Source: Aldehydirespirator sp965220645 (GTDB lineage: Bacteria > Actinomycetota > Acidimicrobiia > Acidimicrobiales > Aldehydirespiratoraceae). Taken from it: a stretch of 64,000 nucleotides of DNA. Shown one piece after another: positions 33,479 through 42,427 of this stretch. The stretch is taken from NCBI GenBank assembly GCA_965220645.1, contig OZ244836.1, positions 1,116,001 to 1,180,000 of the forward strand. The letters run 5' to 3'. The translations under genes were made by a program, and so were the position numbers. Position 1 is the first letter of the stretch, and each line of letters starts with the position of its first letter. The notes below the pieces were generated by a model, which saw only the letters and a list, made by a program, of their open reading frames with translations, did not search any database and was not told where the DNA came from.

Positions 33479-34384
33479 GTGTGCAGTTGTCCGCCAATAG
33501 ACCGGAGAACTTCACACAGATCGAGGATCCGGGCCGGTGGAGTGCAGCTGGCGGTGAGCGAGCAGGGTCAGGTCACCGGCGTGCCCGTGATCGTGCTGCA
33601 CGGCTTCACCGGGTCCGCCCAAGCGATGGCCCCACTGACCGAGCGCCTGGCCGCAGGCGACCCGTCCCGCCCGGCGCCGCGAGTCATAGCCCCCGACCTG
33701 GTCGGCCACGGAGACTCGGACTCGCCCGACGCCCTGGACCTCTACCGGGTGGAGGCCATGGCCGGGCAGGTGCTCGCCGTCGCCGATGCTCTCGACTGTG
33801 ACACCTTCCACCTAGTCGGCTACTCGATGGGTGGCCGCGTCGCGCTCACGCTCGGATGCGCGGCGTCGCAGAGGCTGCGGTCTCTCACCCTGATCGGGGT
33901 GTCCCCCGGAATCGCGGACCCGGTTGAACGACGATGTCGGGCGGAGGCTGACGCAACCCGTGCCCTGCGCGTCACTGCCGACTTCGAAGCCTTCGTGGAC
34001 GAATGGATGGCCGATCCGCTGTTCGCCAACCAGGCCGAAATGGGCGAGGCCCATCTCGAGGCCGCCCGAGCCCAGCGGTTGGCGTCGAACCCCCAAGGCC
34101 TCGCCCGCAGCCTGAGGGCAGGAGGCACCGGCTCGATGGCGCCGCTGCACGACCGGCTGGGGCATTGTGACGTGCCGACGCGGCTGGTCGTCGGTGCCCG
34201 CGACGCCAAGTTCTCCGCCATCGCGGAGGCGCTCACAGCGGCTCTGCCGACAGCCGAGATCGTCCGCATCGCCAATGCCGGGCATGCTGCCCACATCGAG
34301 CAACCCGAGGCCACCTCGATCGCAGTAGCAGATTTCATCGCCGAGGTGGAAGCCTGCCTGGCTGGGGAAGGAGACGACGAGTGA
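33479..34384 (+). CDS. menH: 2-succinyl-6-hydroxy-2,4-cyclohexadiene-1-carboxylate synthase (alpha/beta hydrolase)
   Basis: About 300-residue alpha/beta hydrolase. The oxyanion/HG motif is VLHGFTGSA, the acid strand reads APDLVGHGDSDSP, the nucleophile elbow is LVGYSMGGRVAL, and the catalytic His is in NAGHAAHIEQPE. FTGS and GHGDSD are typical of MenH, and the position between menD and menC makes the assignment firm. The start is uncertain: GTG 33479 keeps the first beta strand (IRAGGVQLAV), whereas GTG 33542 would cut into it. Its stop overlaps the menC start by 4 bp. Confidence 0.87.
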   Translation: MCSCPPIDRRTSHRSRIRAGGVQLAVSEQGQVTGVPVIVLHGFTGSAQAMAPLTERLAAGDPSRPAPRVIAPDLVGHGDSDSPDALDLYRVEAMAGQVLAVADALDCDTFHLVGYSMGGRVALTLGCAASQRLRSLTLIGVSPGIADPVERRCRAEADATRALRVTADFEAFVDEWMADPLFANQAEMGEAHLEAARAQRLASNPQGLARSLRAGGTGSMAPLHDRLGHCDVPTRLVVGARDAKFSAIAEALTAALPTAEIVRIANAGHAAHIEQPEATSIAVADFIAEVEACLAGEGDDE

Positions 34385-35472
34385 CCAGGATCCGGGCCGA
34401 ACTGCATCCCTTCCGGCTGGCCTTGCGGGCTCCGCTCGTCACCGGCGGTGTGTCAGTCCGTTTCCGGGCCGGCTTCCTGGTGTCTTTGACCGCGGACGGA
34501 CTCACCGGCTGGGGCGAGGCCAGCCCGCTGCCGGGCTGGTCGCGCACCAGCCTGCTCGAGACTGAGGCCGCGCTGCGGAGCGTCTCCGACGATCTCGTTC
34601 GCGGCGGCGAGGCCGTGCTGGACACTCTGCTGGCCGCGATGCACAACACGCCGCACGCGAGAGCAGGCATGGCGGGCGCATGGGCCGACCTTCAAGCCCT
34701 CCGCGCCGAACAGTCCCTGGCCGAGCGCCTGGTGGCCGACCCGACCTGCGCTCCCGCCTCCGAGGTGGCCGTCAACGCTCTCATTGCCGCGCCCGAGCCG
34801 TCTGAGGTCGGGCAGGCCGCGCACGATGCGGTCGAGGCTGGCTTCAAGGCGGTCAAGCTCAAGGTGGGTGCGGTCGATCCGGAGGTCGACGCGGACCGGA
34901 TCCGAGCCGCCCGCGCCGGGCTGGGCCCAACTGCCGATCTTCGTCTCGACGCCAACGGCGCCTGGGACGAGCACACTGCCCTCGATGTCCTGGGCCGAGT
35001 GAACGACTGCGGAATCGCCTACTGCGAGGAGCCGGTCGCAGGGATCGACGCCATCGCGGCCGTGAGCCGTCGCAGCCCTATCCCGGTGGCCGCGGACGAG
35101 TCGATCCGCGGCGAATCCGACGCTGTCCGAGCCCTGGACGCCGGAGTGAGCACCCTGATCGTCAAGCCCCAGGCTCTCGGCGGTCCCGACGTGGCCGTTT
35201 CCATCTCGGAGCGAGCACACCGGGCCGCCGCGTCAGTGACGGTGACCTCATTTCTTGACTCGGCCGTGGGTGTCGCCCACGCCCTGCACGTAGCCGCGGC
35301 CGTGGACGCCATCGACCCCGACCGCCGGGCTCACGGCCTGGCTACATCGAACCTGTTGGCAAGCGATGTGGCCGAGCCGCCGCGAGTCGTTAGCGGGATG
35401 ATGACTCCGCCGGACAGGCCCGGCCTAGGTGTCGGCCTGCCTCGGGCCCGTGGCTACCCAGGCGCCTGCTGA
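34381..35472 (+). CDS. menC: o-Succinylbenzoate synthase
   Basis: 363-residue enolase-superfamily dehydratase that forms o-succinylbenzoate for menaquinone. The catalytic K-x-K is in AVKLKVGAVDP. The three metal ligands are in LRLDANGAW, YCEEPV and VAADESI. The second lysine is in LIVKPQALGG, and SFLDSAVGVAHAL resembles the C-terminal specificity region. N-terminal GWGEASPLPGWS is the usual capping-domain motif. Start GTG 34381 overlaps menH (GTGA). menB, menE and menA are not in the window. Its end overlaps by 19 bp a convergent small membrane-protein gene. Confidence 0.92.
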   Translation: MTRIRAELHPFRLALRAPLVTGGVSVRFRAGFLVSLTADGLTGWGEASPLPGWSRTSLLETEAALRSVSDDLVRGGEAVLDTLLAAMHNTPHARAGMAGAWADLQALRAEQSLAERLVADPTCAPASEVAVNALIAAPEPSEVGQAAHDAVEAGFKAVKLKVGAVDPEVDADRIRAARAGLGPTADLRLDANGAWDEHTALDVLGRVNDCGIAYCEEPVAGIDAIAAVSRRSPIPVAADESIRGESDAVRALDAGVSTLIVKPQALGGPDVAVSISERAHRAAASVTVTSFLDSAVGVAHALHVAAAVDAIDPDRRAHGLATSNLLASDVAEPPRVVSGMMTPPDRPGLGVGLPRARGYPGAC

Positions 35473-35735
35473 TCGGAGCCGAGACGCCCCGAGTCGCCTA
35501 CGCCAGTGGTCGAAGTCAAATGGCGCGCGAAGGCCATCGCCATGAGGAGGGCGAGACCGAGAGCGAATCCGACAGCGAACCAGCCGTACGCGTCGGCGCG
35601 ACGGCGCACCAGCGCTGCCGCCACCAGCACGAACCCCGCCAGGACGGCAAATGCCGGGAAGAAGTTCGTCGCGAAGAAGCCAATAGCTGCGCCGACCAGC
35701 AGCCAAGGCACTTCTGAACGGGATGGACGACACAT
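35454..35735 (-). CDS. Small membrane protein, unknown function (93 aa)
   Basis: 93 residues from ATG 35735. There are two hydrophobic segments, WLLVGAAIGFFATNFFP into FAVLAGFVLVAAALV (about 9-42), and GWFAVGFALGLALLMAMAF (about 52-72), separated by a basic loop RRRADAY. The C-terminal tail is hydrophilic. No family was recognised. It is convergent with menC, and the 217 bp upstream to the phosphatase gene hold no other gene. Confidence 0.6.
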   Translation of the reverse strand: MCRPSRSEVPWLLVGAAIGFFATNFFPAFAVLAGFVLVAAALVRRRADAYGWFAVGFALGLALLMAMAFARHLTSTTGVGDSGRLGSDQQAPG

Positions 35736-35952
35736 CGAGCGCCCTTGGAAGTAAGCGAACCGACGCACTTACTGACTCCCTTCACCGGGAGGAAGATGAT
35801 GGGCTCAACGCTATCGGCGCTATCGGCGCGCGGCCGGCATGTGCGGTGAGCGTGTGGTCGAGTGGCTGCCGACTCTCCACACCGTCGGCCAGGGTCTGGT
35901 CGTCTGCGACGTTGACGGTAGACCGGCAAGGGGCCCCGGTAGCCTCCGGCCC

Positions 35953-36564
35953 GTGGAGTTGCTCGTGATCCGCCACGCCCGTCCGGTACGCGACGAGGCA
36001 CCTGAAGGCGGGGCGGCCGATCCGGTGCTAGCCGAGCTGGGCCACCTCCAGGCCCAGGCCACCGCCGAATGCCTCGCCGCGGAGGGCATCGACCACATCG
36101 TGTCGTCCAGCATGAAGCGGGCGGTGCAGACGGCCGAGCCCCTCGCCGACCGCCTCGGGCTCACCATTGAGATGCTCGATGACCTGCGCGAGTCAGACCA
36201 CCGGAACCAGCTCTATGTACCCGCGGAGGAGATGGAACGCGACGACCCGTCGGTCGCCCACTACTTCGACCCCGACGCCGACATGAACGAGACGATCTTC
36301 TCGGACGGGTACGACGAGTTCCGGACCCGGGTGGAGCGGGGCTTCGAGCATGTGATCAGCACCAAACGGTCGCGCACTGTGGCCGTGTACTGCCACGGCA
36401 TGGTCACTGGTGTGTACCTGCAGATCCTGCTCGGTATCGACGACCCGCTGTCGCTGCTGGTCGACTACTGCGGCATCACCCGGGTAGTGGCGTCCAGCAC
36501 CGGCCTGCGCACGGTGCGCTCCGTGAACGAGACCCACCACGTGCGTCACCTGCTGGAGCGCTGA
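35953..36564 (+). CDS. Histidine phosphatase family protein (phosphoglycerate-mutase-like)
   Basis: 203 residues. The phosphohistidine motif is LLVIRHARP at the very start (RHA-x-P rather than RHG-E), the second arginine is in SSSMKRAVQTAEPLA, and the catalytic second His is in VAVYCHGMVTG. A phosphomonoesterase on a small substrate is expected. GTG 35953 is chosen because the RH motif begins six residues later; the longer frame to 35839 adds unrelated residues. A nucleotidyltransferase follows after 5 bp, so both are probably one transcript. Confidence 0.86.
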   Translation: MELLVIRHARPVRDEAPEGGAADPVLAELGHLQAQATAECLAAEGIDHIVSSSMKRAVQTAEPLADRLGLTIEMLDDLRESDHRNQLYVPAEEMERDDPSVAHYFDPDADMNETIFSDGYDEFRTRVERGFEHVISTKRSRTVAVYCHGMVTGVYLQILLGIDDPLSLLVDYCGITRVVASSTGLRTVRSVNETHHVRHLLER

Positions 36565-36569
36565 AGGGC

Positions 36570-37418
36570 ATGTTCACGCTGGTGGTGATGGCCGCCGGCA
36601 TCGGTCGCCGCTTCGGCGGTGACAAGCAGCTCGTCGAGGTGGGGCCCGGCGGCGAGACCTTCCTTGACTACGCCATCGTCGGGGCCGTCCGAGCGGGCGC
36701 CTCCAGGGTGGTGCTCGTGGTGCGCTCCGAGATCGAGCCCGCGCTACGCACCCATGTTGACGCCCGCCACCACGACCTGCAGCGCGACGGCGTCGAGTTC
36801 GCCTATGTCCGCCAGGACGCGCACGGCCCGCCCCGGGTCAAACCGTGGGGAACTGCACAGGCGGTGCTGGTGGCCGAAGCCGAGGTACCCGGGCCGTTCG
36901 TGGTGTGCAACGCCGACGATTACTACGGCCCCTCCGCGCTGCGCACCCTTGCGTCCGCTGCGGCTGAACTCGGCGACGACGAGGCCTGCTTGTGTGGATA
37001 CGGCCTCGGGAGCACGCTCTCCGCGACGGGTGCCGTCAGCCGCGGCGTCTGCCGGGTGTCCGACGGCCGCCTCGTCGCCATCGTCGAGCACCACGGCGTG
37101 GCCCGGCGCGCCGATGGGTCGATCGCGGCTGCCGAGCCCTCTGCGGAACTCAGCGAGGAGACCATCGTGTCCATGAACCTGTGGGCCTTCCCGAAGGCGG
37201 CGTTCGAGTGGATCGGCAACAGCTTCGAGCGATTCCTGGCAGACCACCGAGACGACGCCGACTCCGAGTGCCTGCTGCCGACGATCGTCGCTGAGCGCAT
37301 GGCCGAGCGATCGCTGTCCGTCAGGGTGGTATCCACCACCGAGCCGTGGATAGGGGTAACCAACCCAGATGACCTGGAAGCGGCTCGTGCCGCACTAGCC
37401 GGCCGGGCCGGCCGCTGA
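36570..37418 (+). CDS. Nucleotidyltransferase (NTP-transferase / sugar-phosphate type)
   Basis: 282 residues with the Rossmann-like NTP-transferase fold. MAAGIGRRFGGDKQLVEV is the nucleotide-binding loop (G-x-G-x-RF-x2-K), and FVVCNADDYYG carries the metal-binding Asp. MNLWAFPKAAFEW and WIGVTNPDDLEAA resemble sugar-1-phosphate nucleotidyltransferases more than MobA. It lies between a histidine phosphatase and the cox genes. Proteins of this class occasionally accompany molybdenum hydroxylases, but the longer length and the sugar-type C terminus make a cofactor role doubtful. Confidence 0.8.
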   Translation: MFTLVVMAAGIGRRFGGDKQLVEVGPGGETFLDYAIVGAVRAGASRVVLVVRSEIEPALRTHVDARHHDLQRDGVEFAYVRQDAHGPPRVKPWGTAQAVLVAEAEVPGPFVVCNADDYYGPSALRTLASAAAELGDDEACLCGYGLGSTLSATGAVSRGVCRVSDGRLVAIVEHHGVARRADGSIAAAEPSAELSEETIVSMNLWAFPKAAFEWIGNSFERFLADHRDDADSECLLPTIVAERMAERSLSVRVVSTTEPWIGVTNPDDLEAARAALAGRAGR

Positions 37419-37544
37419 CCCGGAGGGAGCCACCTAACCGGACCGCTTGACCGGGCGGCCAAGATTTGCCCCCTATTCATTCGACAGCGGCTCAATTCCG
37501 CGACAGGATGTCCCTCCCCAACCGGTCAACACAGGGAGAAGCGC

Positions 37545-38015
37545 ATGACAGCTGTGACCCTGACCGTCAACGGCACCGAACGGAGCCTCGACGTGGAGCC
37601 GCGCACCCTGCTGGTGCACGCGCTTCGCGACGACCTAGGGCTCACGGGCACGAACGTCGGCTGCGACTCCAGCAGCTGCGGTGCGTGCACGGTGCTGGTG
37701 GACGGCCAATCCGCCAAGTCCTGCACCATGTTCGCGGTGCAAGCCGACGGTGCCGACGTCACCACCATCGAGGGTGTCGCCGACGCCGACGGGACGCTGC
37801 ACCCCATGCAGCAGGCGTTCCATGAGCACCACGCCCTGCAGTGCGGCTACTGCACTCCGGGCATGGTCATGGCCGCCATCTCGCTGGTGGAGGAGTACTC
37901 CGGCCTCGACGAGGGCGGCGTGCGCCACGGCCTGGAGGGCAACCTCTGCCGCTGCACCGGCTACCAGAACATCGTCGACGCCGTGCTCGCCGCGGCAGGC
38001 TCGGGAGGCGACTGA
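37545..38015 (+). CDS. coxS: Aerobic CO-dehydrogenase-type small subunit (2Fe-2S)
   Basis: 156-residue iron-sulphur subunit of a molybdenum hydroxylase. The plant-ferredoxin-type cluster is GCDSSSCGACTVLVDG, and the second cluster comes from QCGYCTPGM plus LCRCTGYQNIV. Electrons pass from the Mo site of CoxL through these clusters to FAD in CoxM. ATG 37545 has GGGAGAAG upstream. coxL starts 1 bp after its stop. The operon order S-L-M differs from the M-S-L order of the best-studied cox operons. Confidence 0.92.
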   Translation: MTAVTLTVNGTERSLDVEPRTLLVHALRDDLGLTGTNVGCDSSSCGACTVLVDGQSAKSCTMFAVQADGADVTTIEGVADADGTLHPMQQAFHEHHALQCGYCTPGMVMAAISLVEEYSGLDEGGVRHGLEGNLCRCTGYQNIVDAVLAAAGSGGD

Positions 38016-38016
38016 C

Positions 38017-40407
38017 ATGACCATCACCGAAGACGCTCCGGCCGGTCACGTCGGCTCCCGCCGGCTCCGCAAGGAGGATCCGGCTCTGCTCACCGGCGAG
38101 GCCAAGTTCATCGACGACCTCGCCCTGCCCGGCGCGATCTGGGTGGGCGTGGTGCGCTCCACCGAGGCTCACGCCAACATCGTCGGCATCGACGGCTCGG
38201 CTGCGCTCGAGATCGACGGTGTCAACGAAGTGCTCAGCGGCGACGACCTGGCTCCGCTGTGGGGCGAGGGCGCCCTGCCGTGCGCCTGGCCGGTAACGCC
38301 CGACATGAAGAACCCGGCTCACTTGCCGGTGGCCCGGGGCACAGCCAAGTACGTGGGCGACGCAGTGGCGGTTGTCCTAGCCGACTCCCGCTACGCGGCA
38401 GCCGACGGCGCTGCGGCTGTCATCGTGGACTACGAGCCGCTGCCCGCGGTGGTCGAGATCGAGGACGCCGTCGCCGACGGTGCGCCGCTGGTCCACGCCG
38501 ACCTCGAGTCCAACGAGTGCTACACGTGGGGGCTCTGGGGCGACAACGCCGCGGCCGTGGACGCCGCGTTCGCGGAGGCCGCCCATGTGGTGAGCGAGCG
38601 CTACCTGCAGCAGCGCCTCATTCCGGCGCCGATGGAGCCCCGAGGCTGCGCGGCGGTGCCGTCGCCGGCCGGCGGCGAGCTCACGCTGTACTCGTCCACC
38701 CAGATACCGCACATTCTCAAGGTGATGACCGCGGTCGTGCTCGGCATCGGTGAGAACAAGCTGCGGGTGGTGGCCCCGTCGGTGGGCGGCGGCTTCGGCT
38801 GCAAGCTCAACGTCTACGCCGAGGAGATCCTGTGCAGCGCTCTCGCGATGCAGCGGGGCGCTCCGGTGCGCTGGACCGAGGGCCGCACCGAGGGCGCCAC
38901 CTCCACCATCCAGGGCCGGGGCCAGGTCCAGCACATCGAGCTGGCCGCCGATGCTGACGGCAAGGTGCAGGCCGTGCGGGTGAAGCTGCTGGCCGACATG
39001 GGCGCCTACCTGCAGCTGGTCACGCCGGGCGTGCCGCTGCTGGGCGGGTTCCTGTACCACGGCTGCTACGACATCGGTCTCTACCTGTTCGAGTGCACGT
39101 CGGTGTTCACCAACCGCACGCCTACCGACGCCTACCGGGGTGCAGGCCGGCCCGAGGCCACCTACGCCATCGAGCGGGCCATGGACTCGATGGCCGTGGC
39201 CGTCGGGGTGTCACCCGAGGAGATCAGGGCCCGCAACTTCATCCAGTCCGACGCCTTCCCCTACGAGTCGGCCGCGGGGCTGGTCTTCGACAGCGGCGAC
39301 TACCAGGCCGTGCTCGACAAGGCGATCGCGCTGGCCGGGCTCTCCGGACGCCGGGCCGAGCAGGAGCAACGGCAGGCCGGGGGCTCCTCCAAGCGGATCG
39401 GAATCGGCTTCTCCAGCTATGTGGAGATGTGCGGTCTGGCCCCCAGCCGGGTGCTGGCGTCACTCGATTACGGCGCGGGCGGCTGGGAGGCGGCCACCGT
39501 GCGGATCTCGCCCACTTGCAAGGTGCAGGTGGTGACCGGCTCCACGCCGCATGGCCAGGGCCATGAGACGTGCTGGTCGATGATCGTGGCCGACAAGCTC
39601 GGCGTCGATCCCGACGACGTCGAGGTCCTGCACTCCGACACCGCGGTCAGTCCCACCGGCCTGGACACCTACGGGTCTCGGTCGCTGGCTGTCGGCGGCA
39701 CCGCGGTCTACATGGCCACCGAGAAGGTGATCGACAAGGCGCGGGCCATCGCCGCCCACCAGCTGGAGGCCAGCGAGGACGACCTGGAGTTCTCCGGCGG
39801 CACCTTCCGGGTTCGGGGCACGCCCGAGGCCGAGGTGCCGCTGGCCGGAATCGCCTTCGCGGCGTTCACTGCGCACGACCTGCCTGACGGGATGGAGCCC
39901 AACCTCGAGGCCCACGTCACCTACGACCCGCCCAACTTCACGTTCCCCAACGGCACCCACATCGCCGTGGTGGAGGTCGACACCGACACCGGGAACGTGG
40001 ACTTGATCGACTACGTGGCGGTGGATGACTGCGGCGTTCAGATCAACCCGCTGATCGTGGAGGGCCAGGTGCACGGGGGCATCCTGCAGGGCGCGGCCCA
40101 GGCGCTGTACGAGGACGCCGTCTACAACTCCGACGGCCAGCTGGTGTCGGCCAACCTGGCCGACTACCTGGTGCCGTCGGCGGCGGAGGCGCCCCGCTTC
40201 CGGCTCGACAGCCACGCCTCGCCCAGCCCCACCAACCCGATGGGGGTCAAGGGAGTGGGTGAGGCCGGGACCATTGCGGCTGCCCCCGCGGTGATCAACG
40301 CCGTGGTGGACGCGCTGCGCGACCTGGGTGTGACCGACGTGCCTATGCCGGCGTCGCCCCAGACCGTTTGGAGAGCCATTGCCGATGCCCAAGGAGGTGC
40401 GTCGTGA
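38017..40407 (+). CDS. coxL: Molybdenum hydroxylase large subunit, form II CoxL-like
   Basis: 796-residue Mo-cofactor subunit. ATG 38017 begins MTITEDAPAG, followed by SRRLRKEDPALLTGEAKFID. The active-site loop reads TDAYRGAGRPEATY. AYRGAGR is the form II signature, whereas bona fide CO dehydrogenases (form I) carry AYRCSFR. The catalytic Glu is in GVKGVGEAGTIAA near the C terminus, and SVGGGFGCK is a cofactor loop. CO oxidation cannot therefore be assumed. Form II enzymes may oxidise other carbon compounds. It ends in a GTGA overlap with coxM. Confidence 0.9.
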   Translation: MTITEDAPAGHVGSRRLRKEDPALLTGEAKFIDDLALPGAIWVGVVRSTEAHANIVGIDGSAALEIDGVNEVLSGDDLAPLWGEGALPCAWPVTPDMKNPAHLPVARGTAKYVGDAVAVVLADSRYAAADGAAAVIVDYEPLPAVVEIEDAVADGAPLVHADLESNECYTWGLWGDNAAAVDAAFAEAAHVVSERYLQQRLIPAPMEPRGCAAVPSPAGGELTLYSSTQIPHILKVMTAVVLGIGENKLRVVAPSVGGGFGCKLNVYAEEILCSALAMQRGAPVRWTEGRTEGATSTIQGRGQVQHIELAADADGKVQAVRVKLLADMGAYLQLVTPGVPLLGGFLYHGCYDIGLYLFECTSVFTNRTPTDAYRGAGRPEATYAIERAMDSMAVAVGVSPEEIRARNFIQSDAFPYESAAGLVFDSGDYQAVLDKAIALAGLSGRRAEQEQRQAGGSSKRIGIGFSSYVEMCGLAPSRVLASLDYGAGGWEAATVRISPTCKVQVVTGSTPHGQGHETCWSMIVADKLGVDPDDVEVLHSDTAVSPTGLDTYGSRSLAVGGTAVYMATEKVIDKARAIAAHQLEASEDDLEFSGGTFRVRGTPEAEVPLAGIAFAAFTAHDLPDGMEPNLEAHVTYDPPNFTFPNGTHIAVVEVDTDTGNVDLIDYVAVDDCGVQINPLIVEGQVHGGILQGAAQALYEDAVYNSDGQLVSANLADYLVPSAAEAPRFRLDSHASPSPTNPMGVKGVGEAGTIAAAPAVINAVVDALRDLGVTDVPMPASPQTVWRAIADAQGGAS

Positions 40408-41222
40408 TTCCCGCTGCTTTCGACTACGAGGTTGCCGAGTCCGCCGACCACGCGATTTCGTTGCTGGCCGAGCACGGCGACGACGCCAAGCTCCTGGCCG
40501 GGGGCCACAGCCTGATACCGATGATGCGGTACCGGCTGGCCACGCCGAGCGTTCTGGTGGACGTGGGCCGTCTCGACGACCTGCGCTACATCCGGGCCGG
40601 CAACGGCACGGTGTCGATCGGGGCGCTGACCCGCCACAGCGAGCTGGAGCACTCGGCCGCGCTGGCCGCAGCCTGCCCGATGCTGGCCTCGGTGGCCGCG
40701 CTGGTGGGCGACCCGGCGGTGCGCCACCGGGGCACCCTCGGCGGCACCCTTGCCCACGCTGATCCGGCGTCGGATCTGCCGGCGGCCGTGCTGGCGCTGG
40801 GCGGCACGATCGTGGCCCAGGGGCCGGGAGGGTCGCGTGAGATCGCGGCCACGGACTTCTTCACCGGGTACTTCGAGTCGGTGCTGGCCGACGACGAGAT
40901 GATCACCGAGGTGCGGGTCCCGTCCGGCGGAGGCGGCTGGAACTACCAGAAGTTCAACCGCCGGGCCCAGGACTGGGCCATCGTCGGGGTGGCCGTGGCC
41001 GACAGCGGCGCCGGTGTGAGCCTGGTCAACATGGGCTCCACGCCGGTTCGGGCCTCCGGAGTTGAGGCCGCGCTCGCGGGCGGCGCCTCAGCCGCCGACG
41101 CGGCCGCGGCAGCCGCCGACGGGCTCGACCCCCCCGACGACCTCAACGCCGACGCCGACTACCGCAGCCACTTGGCCAGGGTGCTAACCGAGCGGGCCCT
41201 CAACGCCGCCGGAGTGGCATAA
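40404..41222 (+). CDS. coxM: Molybdenum hydroxylase FAD-binding medium subunit
   Basis: 272-residue flavoprotein. The FAD-binding motifs are KLLAGGHSLIPMM and RHRGTLGGTLAHADPASD, and the later KFNRRAQDWAIVGVAV closes the domain. The C-terminal CO-dehydrogenase flavoprotein domain is present. Start GTG 40404 overlaps the coxL stop (GTGA), and AAGGAGG at 40391-40397 gives a strong ribosome site inside coxL. No coxG/coxD/coxE-type maturation genes follow. Confidence 0.9.
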   Translation: MIPAAFDYEVAESADHAISLLAEHGDDAKLLAGGHSLIPMMRYRLATPSVLVDVGRLDDLRYIRAGNGTVSIGALTRHSELEHSAALAAACPMLASVAALVGDPAVRHRGTLGGTLAHADPASDLPAAVLALGGTIVAQGPGGSREIAATDFFTGYFESVLADDEMITEVRVPSGGGGWNYQKFNRRAQDWAIVGVAVADSGAGVSLVNMGSTPVRASGVEAALAGGASAADAAAAAADGLDPPDDLNADADYRSHLARVLTERALNAAGVA

Positions 41223-41259
41223 GCGCTGATTGACGCCCCGCCGGCCGGGCGGTTTGGTC

Positions 41260-42273
41260 TCAGGCGCCGCCCTCGGGAATCGTGACGACGATCTTGCCGA
41301 TGTGCTCGCCGGCCTGCTGTACCCGTTGTGCCTCGGCCAGCTCGGTCCAGTCGAGTGTGTGGCTGACATGGGGGCGCAGCCTTGAGTCCATGGCAGCAGC
41401 CAGGTCGCGCAGGGCGGCCACGCTGCCCACGGCGATGCCTTGAAGCTTGATCTGACGGGTCATCACCGACGTCACCGGGACCTGCGCTGCGCCGAAGCCC
41501 GACAGCACCCCGATGACCGCGACGGTGCCGTCGATGCGGGCTGCCTTGACCGACTGGGCCAGGGTGTGCTCGCCGCCGAGGTCGATCACCAAGTCGGCGC
41601 CCCGGCCGCCGGTGATGTCGATGACGGTCTTGTGCCACTCCGGGGTCGAGCGGTAGTTGATGAGATGGTCCGCGCCGAGGAAGCGGGCGGTCTCGAGCTT
41701 CGCGTCCGACGACGAGGTGATGATCACGGTGGCGCCGCTGGCTGCAGCCAACTGCACCGCGTAGAGCGACACCCCGCCGGTTCCCTGCGTGACCACCACG
41801 TCCCCGGGCTTGACGTCGCCTGCGCGTAGGGCGCTCCAAGCAGTGACGCCGGCACAAACGAGCGTGGCCGCCTCGCCGTCGCTGAGGTGGGCCGGCGCTG
41901 CGACCAGGGCGTTCGCCGGGCACACCATGTGCTGCTGGAGCCATCCGTCGCCGGTGTCGCCCGGCGTGACTCGCAACTTCTCCCGGGTCAGGGGCCCGTC
42001 GAGCCACAACGGATGGAACGCACCCAGCACCCGGTCGCCTACGGCCACGTCCCGCACATCGGACGCCACCGCCACAACCTCGCCGCAGCCGTCGGTCATG
42101 GGCACCCGGGGCCAGGGACCCCGGATCAGTCCCATCAGGTTGACCAGATCGTGGTAGTTCATGCTTGAGGCCCGCACCGCCACCACGGCTTGGCCGAGCC
42201 CGGGCTCGGGCACAGGGCGATTCTCGGGCCGGGGCGGCTCACCCGGGCCGTCCATCACCATGGCAATGCTCAT
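41260..42273 (-). CDS. Medium-chain NAD(P)-dependent oxidoreductase (quinone-reductase/ADH-like)
   Basis: 337 residues. The GroES-like N-terminal domain shows ASSMNYHDL and PMTDGCGEVVAV. The Rossmann nucleotide loop is TQGTGGVSLYAVQLA (GTGGV, preferring NADPH), followed by ADHLINYRSTPEW and ITGGRGADLVIDLGG. No structural-zinc cysteine cluster is visible, so it resembles quinone reductases or zinc-independent reductases. ATG 42273 (MSIAMVMDG) starts the typical first strand; a longer frame to 42303 adds ten residues. It is divergent from the gamma-glutamyltransferase gene. Confidence 0.86.
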   Translation of the reverse strand: MSIAMVMDGPGEPPRPENRPVPEPGLGQAVVAVRASSMNYHDLVNLMGLIRGPWPRVPMTDGCGEVVAVASDVRDVAVGDRVLGAFHPLWLDGPLTREKLRVTPGDTGDGWLQQHMVCPANALVAAPAHLSDGEAATLVCAGVTAWSALRAGDVKPGDVVVTQGTGGVSLYAVQLAAASGATVIITSSSDAKLETARFLGADHLINYRSTPEWHKTVIDITGGRGADLVIDLGGEHTLAQSVKAARIDGTVAVIGVLSGFGAAQVPVTSVMTRQIKLQGIAVGSVAALRDLAAAMDSRLRPHVSHTLDWTELAEAQRVQQAGEHIGKIVVTIPEGGA

Positions 42274-42427
42274 GAGCAGAGATTGCCCACGGCGGGTTGC
42301 CAACGGTTCGCGTCTGTGCGTAACCGTTCGACCCTCACCGGCAGCAGGCTACGGCACCCGAGGATGTACCTCGATCGGCGGCGGACGCGATAGTGCGATC
42401 GAGCGGGCGACGGGCAACACTGGCGGC

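Noticed and set aside
37681..38016. Upstream extension of the coxL frame into coxS
   Set aside because: It is the alternative frame of coxS; coxL homology starts at ATG 38017, one base after the coxS stop.
38017..40407. Form I (true) carbon-monoxide dehydrogenase
   Set aside because: The active-site loop is AYRGAGR and not AYRCSFR.
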